Positions 7,494 to 14,597 of a stretch of DNA of 19,678 nucleotides are shown here, one piece after another. This stretch comes from Paracoccaceae bacterium (GTDB lineage: Bacteria > Pseudomonadota > Alphaproteobacteria > Rhodobacterales > Rhodobacteraceae): NCBI GenBank assembly GCA_007134805.1, contig SLKB01000096.1, positions 1-19,678 of the forward strand, written 5' to 3'. Below the pieces are notes generated by a model, which ran no database searches, was not told the origin of the DNA, and saw only the letters and a program-made list of their open reading frames with translations. Made by a program: the position numbers and the translations under genes. Positions within the stretch are counted from its first letter, which is position 1. Every line of letters begins with the position of its first letter.

Positions 7494-7895
7494 TCAGGCG
7501 TTGGCGACGCGCCCGCCATCCGTGCCGAGCTTCGCATCGACCGACCATGCGCCCGCGCCGGTGATCGTCAGCGCCAGATAGCCGCCCGCCAGCCCGAGGT
7601 TCTTCAGAAGCTGCGTCATCTGCATCTGATCACTCGGGTCGAAATGATACAGCACGCCCGAGACGACGCAGAACGCGGCCAGCGACCAGGCCACCAGCTT
7701 GGTCTGAAAGCCTGCGACCAGCGCGATCCCGGCAAGGATCTCGAACAGCACGACCGGCCAGGCGAGGAACGCCGGGATGCCGCCCGTCGCCATGAAGGCG
7801 CCAAAGCCGGACACATCGCCCAGCTTGCCGATCCCGGCCATGATGAACAGAAGGCCCAGCAGGATACGGGCCAGAAGTAGCAGTGCAGGTGTCAT
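7494..7895 (-). CDS. DoxX family membrane protein (133 aa)
   Basis: This is an integral membrane protein of the DoxX group, small four-helix proteins of varied or unknown function related to the subunit of archaeal thiosulfate:quinone oxidoreductase. The segment ARILLGLLFIMAGIGKLGD (about residues 9-27) is the hallmark N-terminal helix and its FxxxGxxKL motif. Further helices are WPVVLFEILAGIALVAGF, LVAWSLAAFCVVSGVLYHF and LAGGYLALTITGAG. I chose the ATG at 7895 because AAAGGA lies eight bases upstream. An earlier in-frame ATG at 7916 has a poor Shine-Dalgarno and would add seven residues. It stands alone, ending at the shared terminator. The 89 bases before it hold its own promoter region, with no clear boxes. 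Confidence 0.85.
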   Translation of the reverse strand: MTPALLLLARILLGLLFIMAGIGKLGDVSGFGAFMATGGIPAFLAWPVVLFEILAGIALVAGFQTKLVAWSLAAFCVVSGVLYHFDPSDQMQMTQLLKNLGLAGGYLALTITGAGAWSVDAKLGTDGGRVANA

Positions 7896-7984
7896 TGTGA
7901 ATGTCCTTTTTTCCATCAGATACCTGCCGATATCGGATGATCATCGCAAAAGGCCATTGCGCATCGGCTCACAGCCACTGTGCG

Positions 7985-8800
7985 TCAGGGAGCGACCGCC
8001 GCGAACGCGGCGCGAAACCGGGCCGCGAAATTGGGGTGGCCATAGATGTCATTATGCCCCGCCTCCAGCCGCGCGACATGGGCAGGCGGGCGGCCTGCAT
8101 CGCGCAAGCCCTCCACCAGCGCCTCGGCGCGCGCGGGCGGGATCACCTCGTCGCGGGCCGCAAGCACCATCGCCACGGGCACCTCCGCGCGCGCAAGGTC
8201 CCCGAGCGCGTTCATCTCATGGCGGAACAGCCAGCGCACCGGCGCCCAGGGAAATGTGTCCTGCCCGACCCGCGTCAGGCTGTCGAACGGCGTGACCAGC
8301 ACCGCGCCCGCGATCGCGCGCTCGGCCGCGAGATGCGCGGCAACACCTGCGCCGATGCTCAACCCCACCGCAATGACCCCGCGCCCCTCCTCTGCCAGAC
8401 CGTCATGGATCGCCAGCGCGTCCGCGCGCAGCGCCGCGGCCGAGGGCCGCCCCGTGCTCGGCGCATAGCCGCGATACTGAAAGGCCACGACCGTATGCTC
8501 GGGCATGAGCTGGTGCAGGAACTGCGCCAGCGCATCGGCATGCCAGGCATTCCCCCCGAAGCCCAGGATCAAGGGCCGCCCGTCCGCACCGCGCCCCGGC
8601 AGCCGCACCCCGTGCAGCAGGTGGCCGCCCTCGGTCCTCACATTCAGCCGCTCCGCGCTCGAGGGAAGCGCAGGTGCTGCGCCCACAAGGCTGCGCGGAA
8701 ACAGCATCGATCCCTGCAACAGCGTCATCAGCAGCACCAGAACGGCCCAGAGCGCGACGACCGCGAACAGGAATTTCATGATCAGTCCCGGGATGTTCAT
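7985..8800 (-). CDS. Membrane-anchored alpha/beta hydrolase (BEM46/ABHD-like)
   Basis: This is a 271-residue serine hydrolase. An N-terminal membrane anchor covers residues 8-29 (MKFLFAVVALWAVLVLLM). The fold motifs are ILGFGGNAWHADALAQFL (78-95, oxyanion-hole loop), QYRGYAPSTGRPS (108-120), the nucleophile elbow GLSIGAG with S148, ARDEVIPP with D217, and AGHNDIY with H249, giving a complete Ser-Asp-His triad. The active domain is probably exposed to the periplasm. Substrate cannot be told from sequence; relatives include esterases and peptidase-like hydrolases. The ATG at 8800 overlaps the stop of the upstream TrmO-like gene (ATGA, 8797-8800), so it is the last gene of the ppx-rlmE-trmO operon. 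An internal ATG at 8779 is an alternative start. Confidence 0.85.
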   Translation of the reverse strand: MNIPGLIMKFLFAVVALWAVLVLLMTLLQGSMLFPRSLVGAAPALPSSAERLNVRTEGGHLLHGVRLPGRGADGRPLILGFGGNAWHADALAQFLHQLMPEHTVVAFQYRGYAPSTGRPSAAALRADALAIHDGLAEEGRGVIAVGLSIGAGVAAHLAAERAIAGAVLVTPFDSLTRVGQDTFPWAPVRWLFRHEMNALGDLARAEVPVAMVLAARDEVIPPARAEALVEGLRDAGRPPAHVARLEAGHNDIYGHPNFAARFRAAFAAVAP

Positions 8801-9288
8801 GGCGGAACTTCATGTTCGGGCGGCTGATCCACGCTTGGCAGCCAGGGCTTGATGTCAACCAACGGCGTGCCGTCGATCGCATCGATCGCATCAACGCGGA
8901 TACGCCCCGCGGCAGGGTCGATCGCCTCGATCCGCACCACGCCCATGCCGATGGGATTGGGCCGCGCGGGCGAGCGCAGCGCGAAGGTGCCGCGCCCCTC
9001 GGGACGGTGGCGCGGGGTCTGGCGCAGCAGATCGCGCGGCGCCTGCGCCATCCAGTAGAGCAGCACGATCGCATCGCCCACCGCCAGCCCTTCCAGCGCG
9101 GGGCGCAGGGCGGCGCTGATCTGCAGATGCGCCGGATGATGCCCGCGCGCGCGCGCCTGGCGCAGGTTCTTCGGGCAATCCTCCAGCCGCCAGGGGCTCT
9201 CGATCTGCCCGATGAAGCTGACCTCGGCATCGCGCGGCAGCGCCTCGTCAAGCCAGCGCTCGCCCGCGCGCCGCTCAAAGCGCGTCAT
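8797..9288 (-). CDS. trmO: TrmO-like tRNA methyltransferase (t6A37 N6-methylation)
   Basis: Members of the TrmO (YaeB/TsaA, beta-barrel SAM methyltransferase) family methylate N6 of t6A37 in tRNA-Thr. The hallmark regions are [21 protein letters not shown] (split here for length: residues 25-33 and 34-45), [14 protein letters not shown] (105-118) and [13 protein letters not shown] (139-151). At 163 residues it is a minimal version; E. coli TrmO is larger and has a C-terminal extension absent here. Start choice is uncertain: ATG at 9288 has GGA five bases upstream, ATG at 9297 adds three residues, and ATG at 9336 adds sixteen. All three overlap the end of rlmE, so translation is coupled. Some short homologues may methylate other substrates. 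Grouping with rlmE supports an RNA-modification role. Confidence 0.75.
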   Translation of the reverse strand: MTRFERRAGERWLDEALPRDAEVSFIGQIESPWRLEDCPKNLRQARARGHHPAHLQISAALRPALEGLAVGDAIVLLYWMAQAPRDLLRQTPRHRPEGRGTFALRSPARPNPIGMGVVRIEAIDPAAGRIRVDAIDAIDGTPLVDIKPWLPSVDQPPEHEVPP

Positions 9289-10012
9289 CTGATCCATCGC
9301 GTGCACTTTGGCCGCGAAACCCTTGTGCCACAACATATTTCTCGGAACTGTCGGCGCGGCTCGCGGGGGGCTTCACATTGGCGACCTTGTGGAAATTCTG
9401 CTTGAGTTCCTGTTGCAGCTGCGCCTCGGCCCCGCCGGCGAGCACCTTGGCCACGAAGGTGCCGCCCTCGTCGAGCACATCGAAGGCGAATTGCGCGGCC
9501 GCCTCGCACAGCGCCATGATCCGCAGATGGTCGGTCTGCTTGTGCCCGCTCGACGCCGCCGCCATGTCCGAGAGCACCACATCCGCCCGTCCGCCAAGCC
9601 AGTCCTTGACCTTCGCATCCGCGCCATCTTCAAGAAAATCAAGCACATGCACTTCGGCGCCGGGCAGGGGTTCAACCTCCTGCAGATCGACGCCCAGCAC
9701 ATAGCCCTGCTTCTTGCCGGGGCTCTCTGCCAGCGCATTGACGCGCGCGACGGCCACTTGCAGCCAACCGCCCGGCGCGCAGCCCAGATCGACCACTCGC
9801 GCGCCGGGGCGCAGGAAGTGGTACTTGTCGTCAAGCTCCGACAGCTTGTAGGCCGCGCGCCCCCGATACCCCTCGCGCCGCGCGGCGGTCACGTAAGGGT
9901 CGTTCAACTGCCGCTCCAGCCAGCGGGTGGAGCTGAGCTTGCGGCCCTTCGCGGTCTTCACCTTGACCTTCAACTCGCGCTGCCCGCGCCCGGATGTAGT
10001 CTTGCTTTTCAT
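9275..10012 (-). CDS. rlmE: 23S rRNA 2'-O-ribose U2552 methyltransferase
   Basis: RlmE (FtsJ/RrmJ) methylates the 2'-OH of U2552 in the ribosomal A loop using SAM and helps late assembly of the 50S subunit. The 245-residue protein has the SAM motif [11 protein letters not shown] (73-83) and all four catalytic residues of the K-D-K-E tetrad: K56 (RAAYKLSEL), D149 (VVLSDMA), K189 (FVAKVLAGG) and E224 (SSEKYVVA). The last three have the same mutual spacings as in E. coli RrmJ (40 and 35 residues). It is longer than the E. coli enzyme because of a basic N-terminal tail ([24 protein letters not shown]), usual in Alphaproteobacteria. It starts 18 bases after the ppx stop and runs into the TrmO-like gene. 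Confidence 0.95.
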   Translation of the reverse strand: MKSKTTSGRGQRELKVKVKTAKGRKLSSTRWLERQLNDPYVTAARREGYRGRAAYKLSELDDKYHFLRPGARVVDLGCAPGGWLQVAVARVNALAESPGKKQGYVLGVDLQEVEPLPGAEVHVLDFLEDGADAKVKDWLGGRADVVLSDMAAASSGHKQTDHLRIMALCEAAAQFAFDVLDEGGTFVAKVLAGGAEAQLQQELKQNFHKVANVKPPASRADSSEKYVVAQGFRGQSARDGSDDAL

Positions 10013-10030
10013 ATGCTTGCGCCGCTTTCT

Positions 10031-11179
10031 TCAACTTTTCAGGTCAAGCGCGCCATCCATGCTCATCTGCGCATAGAGCAGCCCTTCGCGCAGGCCGCGA
10101 TCCGCCACCGACATCCGCTCGGTCGGCCAGACGCGCATCAGCGCCGTCAGGATCGCCGCGCCCGACATGATCTGCGTGTGCCGGTCGCGCCCGATGCGCG
10201 GATCCTGCCGCCGCCCGATCGGCCCCAGCGCCAGATATTCGCGGATCACGCTGTCCACCTGGGTCGAGTTCATCACCAGCCCGTCGACCTTGTTGCGATC
10301 ATAGCGCTTGAGCCGCAGATAGCTCGCCGCCACCGTGGTGATCGTCCCCGAGGTACCGATGATCTGGAAGCCATCCTTGGGGGCGGCATCGGCATAGGGG
10401 GTGAAGGCTTCGAGCTGTTCCTCGAAATACCAGCTCATCAGCGCAAAGCGCGCCGCGTCATCATCCACTTCGGCGAAATAATCCTTCAGCGTCGCCACGC
10501 CCAGCGGCACGCTGATCCAGTCCACCACCCGCGGCATGCCCCGCACCCGGTCGCGGTTGAACGCGCCGCGATACATCGACATGATCGCATTGCGCCGCAG
10601 ATCGGGCGCGACCAGCGACAGGTCGATCCACACCAACTCGGTCGAGCCGCCGCCGATATCGATCACCAGCAACTGCTCGGTATCATGCGCCACCAGCGAG
10701 GCGCAGGACACAACCGCAAGCTGCGCCTCTTCCTCGGTCGTGATGATATCAAGCTGCAACCCCGTCTCGCGCTGCGCGCGGCGGATGAACTCGCGGCTGT
10801 TGCGCGCGCGCCGGCAGGCCTCGGTCGCGACCAGCCGCATCTTTGACACATCATGCCATTCGAGCTTGCTGCGGCAGACATGCAGCGCCTGCAGCGTGCG
10901 CTGCATCGGCCGGTGCGACAGCAGCCCCGATCGTTTCAGCCCCGTGCCCAGTTCCACCGCTTTCGAGAAACTGTCCACAACCTCAAAGTGCCCGCCCCGA
11001 GGACGCGCAATCAGCATGCGGCAACTGTTCGTCCCAAGGTCGAGCGCCGCGTAAAGCGGGCCTGCATTGGGTCGTGGGCGGCGCGGGGCCTTTGCCGAAG
11101 ACGGGGCCACAGCGTCAAGCGCCGGGCCTTGCGCCGGTCTCGGTGGAGCACCCGCGCCTGCGGGACGCTCGGGCGTCAT
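10031..11179 (-). CDS. ppx: Exopolyphosphatase / pppGpp phosphohydrolase (Ppx/GppA family)
   Basis: This is an ASKHA-fold phosphatase that removes terminal phosphates from polyphosphate or converts pppGpp to ppGpp. The two activities cannot be separated from sequence. The protein is 382 residues. A proline/alanine-rich N-terminal extension (1-40) precedes the first phosphate motif YAALDLGTNSCRMLIA (43-58), EACRRARNS (120-128), the catalytic glutamate region ITTEEEAQLA (146-155) and the second phosphate motif VIDIGGGSTELVWID (172-186). It matches the short PPX2-like form without the C-terminal HD domain of E. coli Ppx. I chose the ATG at 11179 because GGAGGG lies six bases upstream. An ATG at 11236 would add 19 unsupported residues. 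It is the promoter-proximal gene of the rlmE-trmO-hydrolase operon. Confidence 0.9.
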   Translation of the reverse strand: MTPERPAGAGAPPRPAQGPALDAVAPSSAKAPRRPRPNAGPLYAALDLGTNSCRMLIARPRGGHFEVVDSFSKAVELGTGLKRSGLLSHRPMQRTLQALHVCRSKLEWHDVSKMRLVATEACRRARNSREFIRRAQRETGLQLDIITTEEEAQLAVVSCASLVAHDTEQLLVIDIGGGSTELVWIDLSLVAPDLRRNAIMSMYRGAFNRDRVRGMPRVVDWISVPLGVATLKDYFAEVDDDAARFALMSWYFEEQLEAFTPYADAAPKDGFQIIGTSGTITTVAASYLRLKRYDRNKVDGLVMNSTQVDSVIREYLALGPIGRRQDPRIGRDRHTQIMSGAAILTALMRVWPTERMSVADRGLREGLLYAQMSMDGALDLKS

Positions 11180-11377
11180 TGATCGCCCTCCAAATCGTGT
11201 TGCCCTCAGGGTAATCACACATCGCCCATTAGGCAAGTATTTGCTGACCCTGCGTTCCGGCCGGCATTCCGGCCGGCATCAACAACAAGATGAAGATTTT
11301 TCACACGAAAGGGGGCTCGTCACGGGGGGCAGTGATCGACTACATACGCAACCTGAACACAGATCAGGGCAGGGGCC
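11180..11377. promoter_or_regulatory. Divergent ppx / one-carbon module control region
   Basis: This 198-base non-coding region drives ppx leftward and the one-carbon module rightward. It holds a small inverted repeat GCAA-GTAT-TTGC at 11233-11244 and a tandem 12-base repeat at 11255-11278. An AT-rich, purine-biased leader (11279-11320, with GATTTTTCACACG) follows. I compared the leader by eye with SAM, SAM-II, SAM/SAH and SAH riboswitch patterns and saw no match. No TGT-N12-ACA site was found here. Confidence 0.45.
11255..11278. repeat. Tandem 12-bp repeat (two copies of TTCCGGCCGGCA)
   Basis: Two exact adjacent copies occupy 11255-11266 and 11267-11278. Each contains the palindrome CCGGCCGG, so each can fold on itself or on the other copy. 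The repeat lies 100 bases before the one-carbon module start. It could be a regulator site or a replication-slippage duplication. Confidence 0.6.
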
Positions 11378-11683
11378 ATGGCGCAACTCGTGATTGTCTA
11401 CTGGCGCGATATTCCCGCGCAGGTCATTGTCGGCAAGGGCCGGCGGGCGCAGAAGGTGCAGCTCTCCGAACGCTTCGAGCAGGCGATCGACCGCTGCGCC
11501 ATGGCCGTGGGCGCGCGCGACGCGGATGCCTATCTCGCCGAATGGCGCAAGGCGCCGCCCCTCGACGTCGCAGGCAGCGATGAAGATGTCGCGAATGCGA
11601 CCGCGGCGCGGCTCGAAGCCGAGTATGACAGCGCGAGGCTGAAGCAGTTGATCGCCAATCACGGATGGGCGGCGGAGGCCTGA
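11378..11683 (+). CDS. PF13769 'virulence factor' family small protein
   Basis: This is a 101-residue soluble protein that starts LVIVYWRDIPAQVIVGKG and contains a charged helical middle (SERFEQAIDRCAMAVGARDADAYLAEW, about residues 31-57). It ends in a helix with ARLEAEYDSARLKQLIANHG. The pattern fits the family labelled 'virulence factor' (PF13769), a name that says nothing reliable about function. In Rhodobacterales such genes regularly precede a MetF-like gene and a methyltetrahydrofolate methyltransferase gene, as here, which suggests an accessory role in methyl transfer or corrinoid handling (inference). The Shine-Dalgarno before ATG 11378 is weak (AGGG at 11365-11368). The next gene begins 34 bases after its stop. 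Confidence 0.75.
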   Translation: MAQLVIVYWRDIPAQVIVGKGRRAQKVQLSERFEQAIDRCAMAVGARDADAYLAEWRKAPPLDVAGSDEDVANATAARLEAEYDSARLKQLIANHGWAAEA

Positions 11684-11717
11684 TCGGTTGACCCCACCCA
11701 AACTGCTGGAGAGCATC

Positions 11718-12638
11718 ATGGCGCTTCTGAACTTCCGCCGCCCCATCGAGCAGCCCGCACTGCCCCCCGCGCATCTGAGCGCGCTCCTTGAAGGGTTCTC
11801 GATCGAGGTGATGCCCCGCACGGCCCAGAAGATCCCCGATTTCCGCGCGCTCCTGCCCGCGCGCACCCGTGTCTATATCGCCCATATCGACGGCACGCCC
11901 AACGCCGACATGGTGGCAACAGCACGCCGCCTGCGCGCCGAGGGCATGGAGCCGGTGCCCCATTTCCCCGCCCGCTCGATCGCCGGACGCACCGAGCTCG
12001 CCGATCTGGTCGCGCGGTATGAGGGCGATGCCGATGTGCGCGCCGGCCTGATCCTCGGCGGGGGCGTCGCCACCCCGCGCGGCGGCTTCGATGCGTCCCG
12101 CCAGCTTCTGGAGACGGGCCTGTTCGCGCGCTTCACCACGCTCAATGTCGCAGGCCACCCCGAGGGCAATCGCGACATCGACCCGGAGGGCGGCGAGGCC
12201 CGCGTGATGGACGCGCTGCGCTGGAAGCAGGATTTCGCGCGCGAGACGGGCGTGGACATGGCCATCGTCACCCAGTTCGCCTTTGACGCGGCACCCGTGA
12301 TCGACTGGACGGCGCGCCTGCAGGATGCGGGCATCACGCTGCCGGTGCATCTGGGCATCGCCGGGCCGGCGAAGCTGCAGACGCTGATCAGGTTCGCCAT
12401 CGCCTGCGGGGTCGGCCCGTCGCTCTCGGTGCTGCAGAAGCGCGCGCGCGATGTCACCAAGCTCCTGCTGCCCTTCGAGCCGACCGAGCTTGCCACGGCG
12501 CTTGCGGCCCACAAGGCTGCCCATCCCGATTTCGCTGTCACGCAGCTGCATCTCTTCCCGCTCGGCGGGATCGAGGCAGCCTGTGCGTGGACCCATGCGC
12601 AGGGCGGGGCAGTCGCCCGGCCCGCGACACCATCCTGA
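11718..12638 (+). CDS. Methylenetetrahydrofolate reductase-like protein
   Basis: This is a 306-residue TIM-barrel protein of the MetF family, expected to reduce 5,10-methylene-THF to 5-methyl-THF with FAD. Recognisable MetF landmarks are FSIEVMPRT (27-35, equivalent to FSFEFFPPRT with the catalytic Glu at 30), VYIAHIDGTPNADMVATAR, PVPHFPARS (79-87), LILGGG, NVAGHPEGN (143-151), AIVTQFAFDA (182-191) and QLHLFPLGGIEAAC near the C terminus. It is divergent from E. coli MetF: several conserved positions differ and the usual GD in the ALRGD segment reads GGG. FAD/NADH use should not be assumed. I chose the ATG at 11718 because GGAGAG at 11708-11713 precedes it; a TTG at 11688 has no such site. It is cotranscribed with the methyltransferase 16 bases downstream, so its product is probably used directly there. 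Confidence 0.8.
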   Translation: MALLNFRRPIEQPALPPAHLSALLEGFSIEVMPRTAQKIPDFRALLPARTRVYIAHIDGTPNADMVATARRLRAEGMEPVPHFPARSIAGRTELADLVARYEGDADVRAGLILGGGVATPRGGFDASRQLLETGLFARFTTLNVAGHPEGNRDIDPEGGEARVMDALRWKQDFARETGVDMAIVTQFAFDAAPVIDWTARLQDAGITLPVHLGIAGPAKLQTLIRFAIACGVGPSLSVLQKRARDVTKLLLPFEPTELATALAAHKAAHPDFAVTQLHLFPLGGIEAACAWTHAQGGAVARPATPS

Positions 12639-12654
12639 CCCCACCGGAGAGATC

Positions 12655-13629
12655 ATGACCCGCCCAATGACCCGCACTGTCCTCGAATCCGCCACCAAGA
12701 CTGTCATCATCGGCTTTGACCAGCCCTTCTGCGTCATCGGTGAGCGGATCAACCCCACCGGGCGCAAGAAGCTCGCGGCCGAACTGGAAGCGGGCGATTA
12801 CTCCACGGTCGAGCGCGACGCGCTCGAACAGGTGGCCTGCGGGGCGATGGTGCTCGATGTCAATGCGGGCGTGGTCTACAATTCCAACCCCAACCCGAAC
12901 GAGACCGAGCCGCCGCTGATGCGCGAGGTGATCGAGCTGGTGCAGGGGCTCGTCGATGTGCCGCTGTGCATCGATTCGTCCGTCCCCGGCGCGCTCGAGG
13001 CTGGGCTCGCAGTCGCCAAGGGTCGCCCGCTTCTGAACTCGGTCACCGGCGAGGAAGAGCGGCTCGAAGCGATCCTGCCGCTGGTGAAGAAATACAATGT
13101 TCCCGTCGTCGCCATCTCGAATGACGACACCGGCATCTCGGAAGACCCCGATGTGCGCTTTGCCGTGGCCCGCAAGATCGTCGAGCGTGCGGCCGATTTC
13201 GGCATCCCCGCGCATGATATCGTGGTCGACCCGCTGGTGATGCCCGTGGGCGCAATGGCGAGCGCGGGCCAGCAGGTCTTCGCGCTGGTGCGCCGGTTGC
13301 GCGAAGAGCTGGGCGTGAACACCACCTGCGGTGCCTCCAATATCAGCTTCGGCCTGCCCAACCGCCACGGGGTGAACGCGGCCTTCCTGCCCATGGCGAT
13401 CGGCGCGGGCATGACCAGCGCGATCATGAACCCTGTCCGCTCGGTCGAGATGGAGGCCATCCGCGCCGCCAATCTGCTGATGAATCACGACCCCAATGGC
13501 GGCGCCTGGATCGGCCACGCCAAGATCCTCGAGGCGATGAAGGACGGCGCGAGCTTCACCGAGGCCTCGCAGGCCGCGCAGGGCGGGCGCACCAGCGGCC
13601 GTCGCGGTGGCCGCCGCGCCCGCGCCTAA
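12655..13629 (+). CDS. Methyltetrahydrofolate:corrinoid methyltransferase (MetH pterin-domain-like)
   Basis: This 324-residue protein corresponds to a free-standing pterin-binding domain, as in the methyl-THF domain of MetH or AcsE. It would move the N5-methyl of methyl-THF to the cobalt of a separate corrinoid protein. Motifs are CVIGERINPTGRKKL (26-40), MVLDVNAG (65-72), CIDSS (105-109), LLNSVTGEEERL (126-137), AISNDDTG (153-160), VVDPLVMPVG (190-199) and TCGASNISFGLPNR (224-237). The start at 12655 has GGAGA at 12646-12650. In Rhodobacterales, methionine synthase can be split into separate methyl-THF, B12 and homocysteine modules. This is probably the first, but a role in demethylation of methylated amines or DMSP remains possible. 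The last 15 residues form an Arg/Gly-rich tail outside the barrel. Confidence 0.85.
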   Translation: MTRPMTRTVLESATKTVIIGFDQPFCVIGERINPTGRKKLAAELEAGDYSTVERDALEQVACGAMVLDVNAGVVYNSNPNPNETEPPLMREVIELVQGLVDVPLCIDSSVPGALEAGLAVAKGRPLLNSVTGEEERLEAILPLVKKYNVPVVAISNDDTGISEDPDVRFAVARKIVERAADFGIPAHDIVVDPLVMPVGAMASAGQQVFALVRRLREELGVNTTCGASNISFGLPNRHGVNAAFLPMAIGAGMTSAIMNPVRSVEMEAIRAANLLMNHDPNGGAWIGHAKILEAMKDGASFTEASQAAQGGRTSGRRGGRRARA

Positions 13630-13670
13630 GGCCACGGCGGCCGCCGCGCCGCGTCAGGAAATGCGCCCGC

Positions 13671-14597
13671 TCACGCCTTTTCCAGCGGCGCCTCGAACCG
13701 CCATCCCGCCCGGCGCGGCACGCGCAGGGCGAGCATCGGCTTCAGAAGCGGCGAGGCGAAGCGGCGCAGGTCCAGCGCCTCGTGCACGCCCACGCTTTCC
13801 ACCCCCTCGATCGAGGTACGCACCGCCGCGCGCGTGTAGAAGGGCGCGTCCAGCATCCCCAGCACCTGCCGCGGCCGGTAGCCCGCATCCGCCCGCGTCT
13901 CGCGCCGCACCGCCCAGAGGCTGCGCGCCATGCGCGCGCGCGGCGGGGGCGCGACCTGCTCGACCCGCCCGTCGCGGTGGAATTGCAGCGCCGTCGCCTG
14001 CTCGGACCCGTCGCGCAGCCGCGCGTCATAGAAACACCGCGCGCCCCCGCCATGCGGAAACCGCCCCCATGTCCAGTAGTCGAAATCATCCTCGAGCGCG
14101 GCCGCGCCGAAATTCGCATCGAAATAGCCATGCCCCTGCCAGCGATGCCCGGGGCTCAGATCCACCTCGATCCGGGCAATCGGCGCGAAAGGCTGCCAGC
14201 GGTGGCGGCCATCGGGCGTCAGGTCATGGCTCTGGCCGAACAGCGCCGCGGGATGCAGCACCACGCGCCCGCGCACGCGCGAGATCAGCGGCGGCGAGGC
14301 GATCTCGTCGACCTCGATCACCAGCCGGTCGCCTTCCCAGCGGATATGGCTGGGCCCCACTTCGAACACATCACGGCTCTGGCGCAGGGCGCTGCGGCCG
14401 CGATCGGTCATGGTGAAGCGGCCCTTGGGCCCGTAGGTCGCCACATTGATGCAGCAGTGATTCTGGGGCTCGCGCCGCCCCGACCAGCGATACCAGGGCG
14501 AAAACACAGACCCGATGAACCCGATCACCGAGAGGGCGCGCGTGCCGTCATCGCTGATCCCGTCGATATACCACCACGCATAGCCATCCGGGCCCAC
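13671..14597 (-). CDS. crtC: Hydroxyneurosporene synthase (carotenoid 1,2-hydratase)
   Basis: CrtC adds water across the terminal C1-C2 double bond of neurosporene and related acyclic carotenoids in the membrane, the first spheroidene-specific step. Family signatures are GYAWWYIDGISDDG near the N terminus, IGFIGSVFSPWYRWSGRREP, NVATYGPKGRFTMTDRGR and a C-terminal ALEDDFDYWTWGRF. The N terminus is a problem. The open frame continues into crtD, and no ATG lies near the expected start. GTG at 14597 is the best placed codon (308 residues) but lacks a clear Shine-Dalgarno. With this start the gene overlaps the crtD 3' end by 73 bases, so translation is probably coupled to crtD. It converges on the one-carbon module, with only 41 bases between their stop codons. 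Confidence 0.9.
   Translation of the reverse strand: MGPDGYAWWYIDGISDDGTRALSVIGFIGSVFSPWYRWSGRREPQNHCCINVATYGPKGRFTMTDRGRSALRQSRDVFEVGPSHIRWEGDRLVIEVDEIASPPLISRVRGRVVLHPAALFGQSHDLTPDGRHRWQPFAPIARIEVDLSPGHRWQGHGYFDANFGAAALEDDFDYWTWGRFPHGGGARCFYDARLRDGSEQATALQFHRDGRVEQVAPPPRARMARSLWAVRRETRADAGYRPRQVLGMLDAPFYTRAAVRTSIEGVESVGVHEALDLRRFASPLLKPMLALRVPRRAGWRFEAPLEKA

Noticed and set aside
9308..10846. A 512-codon forward open frame antisense to rlmE and ppx
   Set aside because: Both reverse-strand genes have intact catalytic motifs. The forward translation is His/Arg/Ala-rich with no domain.
11279..11377. SAM, SAH or SAM/SAH riboswitch in the one-carbon module leader
   Set aside because: Expected conserved blocks of those classes were not found by eye. 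A covariance-model search would be decisive; a significant hit would reverse this.
13635..13646. CGGCGGCCGCCG palindrome between the methyltransferase and crtC as a shared terminator
   Set aside because: It is an exact 12-base palindrome but leaves no proper loop and has no T-run on either side, so terminator function is not supported.
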